From: an uncultured Dorea sp. | GTDB taxonomy: Bacteria > Bacillota > Clostridia > Lachnospirales > Lachnospiraceae | Assembly: GCA_948844705.1 (NCBI GenBank) | Contig: CAQNVT010000177.1 | Coordinates: 1 to 7,267 of the forward strand | Length of the DNA: 7,267 nucleotides | Direction of reading: 5' to 3' | Part shown: piece by piece, positions 6,208 through 7,267 of the stretch | Layout: every line of letters starts with the position of its first letter | Position numbering within the stretch: position 1 is the stretch's first letter | Notes under the pieces: generated by a model | Told to the model about the DNA's origin: nothing | What the model saw: only the letters and a program-made list of their open reading frames with translations | Databases searched by the model: none | Program-made: the position numbers and the translations under genes

Positions 6208-6214
6208 AACAGAC

Positions 6215-6991
6215 ATGACGAAAAAGGGAATTCTTGTCGTAAGCTTCGGAACAAGCTATCCGGATACACGTGCGGTAACGATCGACGCCATTGAAAACGA
6301 AATAAGGACTGCTTATCCTGACATTCCCCTTTACCGGGCGTGGACAAGCAGAATGATCGCGGCAAAGCTTAAGCATACGACCGGAGAAAATATCCCGGAT
6401 GTTACGGAGGCGCTTCTTAGGATGAAGGAAGACGGGATCACAGATGTCTGTATCCAGCCCACCCATGTCATTAACGGCATCGAAAACGACCGGATGAAAA
6501 AGGATGCCCTGGCGCTCCGGAAGGACTTTTGCTCTGTGGCCTTCGGCGCTCCGCTTATATCCTCTACAGAGGATATGAGGGAGGCCGTACAAATTATCAC
6601 CCGCGCCTTTTCCTGCCTGGACCATTCGGAAGCGCTGGTGCTTATGGGACACGGAAGTGAGCACTATGCAAACACAGTATATCCTGCGCTTGACTATATG
6701 TTTAAGGAAATGGGCTATCCAAATATCCATATAGGAACCGTAGAAGCCTATCCGGAGCCTGTACATGTGATGGAGCTCCTTAAGAAAAGCAAAATCAAAA
6801 AGGTACATCTCGCTCCGTTTATGATCGTTGCCGGAGACCATGCAAATAACGACATGGCCGGCCGGGAAAAAGACTCCTGGAAATCCATTTTTGAAAAAGC
6901 AGGATACGACGTATCCTGCCATCTGAAAGGACTCGGAGAATACGGTGAAATACGGAAAATGCTGGTCCGGCATCTGGAAATGATCCTGTAG
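6215..6991 (+). CDS. cbiK: Anaerobic sirohydrochlorin cobaltochelatase CbiK
   Basis: A 258-residue class II chelatase that inserts Co2+ into sirohydrochlorin at the start of the anaerobic (early cobalt insertion) cobalamin pathway. Related enzymes can also insert Fe2+ to give siroheme. The N-terminus MTKKGILVVSFGTSYPDTR (1-19) is characteristic of CbiK. Also visible are QPTHVINGIENDRM (81-94), LMGHGSEHYANTVYPALD (143-160), GTVEAYPEP (174-182) and HLAPFMIVAGDHANNDMAG (198-216). By comparison with Salmonella CbiK (264 aa; E89, H145, H207), Glu90, His146 and His209 should be the metal-site residues, all present. There is no signal peptide, so it acts in the cytoplasm, unlike periplasmic CbiKP of Desulfovibrio. 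It is divergent from the operon that makes its substrate and converges on an ABC exporter gene, with one base between the stops. Confidence 0.94.
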   Translation: MTKKGILVVSFGTSYPDTRAVTIDAIENEIRTAYPDIPLYRAWTSRMIAAKLKHTTGENIPDVTEALLRMKEDGITDVCIQPTHVINGIENDRMKKDALALRKDFCSVAFGAPLISSTEDMREAVQIITRAFSCLDHSEALVLMGHGSEHYANTVYPALDYMFKEMGYPNIHIGTVEAYPEPVHVMELLKKSKIKKVHLAPFMIVAGDHANNDMAGREKDSWKSIFEKAGYDVSCHLKGLGEYGEIRKMLVRHLEMIL

Positions 6992-6992
6992 A

Positions 6993-7267
6993 TCAGCTTG
7001 CCTCCTCAAACTGGCTCTCATACAGCCTGTAGTAAGCTCCCTTTTTACACATCAGCTCCTGATGATTTCCCGCCTCCACAATATTTTTGTCATCAATATA
7101 GAAGATCCGGTCGGCGCTTCGGATCGTAGAAAGCCTGTGGGCGATAATAAATGACGTCCTGTTCTTTAACATAGCTTCGATTCCCGACTGCACGAGCAGC
7201 TCCGTATGCGTATCAATACTGGAGGTCGCCTCGTCCAGTATAAGAATTCTCGGGTCACTCAGCATCG
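6993..7267 (-). CDS. ABC exporter ATP-binding domain, C-terminal part (partial at window edge)
   Basis: About 90 residues of an ATP-binding cassette, cut by the right edge; the frame stays open to 7267, where the partial codon is consistent with the Ala of an 'ARAML' segment. Visible are the Walker B strand with catalytic Glu and the D-loop (RILILDEATSSID), the H-loop (FIIAHRLSTIRSADRI) and the usual end (IVEAGNHQELMCKKGAYYRLYESQFEEAS). The 'AHRLSTI' and 'GxYYxLYxxQF' pattern is that of fused membrane-plus-ATPase exporters of the MsbA/LmrA/MdlB kind, so the missing part probably holds six membrane helices. The cargo cannot be inferred. Its TGA stop is one base from the cbiK stop on the other strand, and no terminator hairpin is seen between them. 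Confidence 0.9.
   Translation of the reverse strand, partial: MLSDPRILILDEATSSIDTHTELLVQSGIEAMLKNRTSFIIAHRLSTIRSADRIFYIDDKNIVEAGNHQELMCKKGAYYRLYESQFEEAS

Noticed and set aside
6055..6214. Cobalamin riboswitch controlling cbiK or the hem operon
   Set aside because: Predicted leaders are about 34 and 28 nt and contain no B12-box-like element.
6200..7021. Long minus-strand open frame (273 codons) opposite cbiK
   Set aside because: It mirrors cbiK codon structure on the other strand, has no ribosome binding site, and its translation is Cys/His-rich without recognisable motifs; cbiK is unambiguous.
7021..7046. TACAGCCTGTA followed by a T-run as terminator for cbiK
   Set aside because: Only about four pairs with a three-base loop and 11 bases between stem and T-run; too weak, and within the ABC gene.

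Overview
The window looks like chromosomal DNA of an anaerobic Clostridia-type Firmicute, perhaps Lachnospiraceae-like. This is inference from a fused CobA-HemD protein, a short YlnF-like precorrin-2 dehydrogenase, AGGAGG ribosome binding sites, near-consensus sigma-A promoters and very AT-rich intergenic DNA beside moderately GC-balanced genes. No mobile element, CRISPR array, tRNA or rRNA was seen.

Left part (1-2830): the plus-strand 3' end of a gene for a probable winged-helix DNA-binding protein meets, across a shared hairpin terminator, a two-gene minus-strand operon. That operon encodes a 401-aa polytopic membrane protein, distantly like GltS-type carboxylate/glutamate carriers, followed 19 nt later by an AbgB-like M20 amidohydrolase. 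The pair reads as an uptake-and-hydrolysis module for an N-acyl or N-aroyl amino acid, but the substrate is unknown.

Middle (2831-3181): a 351-base AT-rich gap. It holds the operon's ribosome binding site, a perfect TTGACA-N17-TATAAT promoter on the minus strand, two clusters of AAAGAC-type repeats facing each other on either side of that promoter, and the terminator of the next operon.

Tetrapyrrole block (3182-6991): a minus-strand operon encodes, in transcription order, precorrin-2 dehydrogenase, porphobilinogen deaminase (hemC) and a fused uroporphyrinogen-III methyltransferase/synthase (cobA-hemD). Divergent from it is cbiK, a cytoplasmic anaerobic cobaltochelatase. Together they take porphobilinogen to hydroxymethylbilane, uroporphyrinogen III, precorrin-2, sirohydrochlorin and Co-sirohydrochlorin (or siroheme if iron is inserted). 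The genes for making porphobilinogen (hemA, hemL, hemB) are not in the window. The short divergent region carries back-to-back promoters and a palindrome that may be an operator.

Right edge (6993-7267): the C-terminal part of an ABC exporter ATPase on the minus strand, ending one base from the end of cbiK.

The less ordinary points are the repeat architecture upstream of the transporter operon, the unusual transporter partner of the M20 enzyme, and an apparent Asp-to-His change at the catalytic position of the precorrin-2 dehydrogenase.
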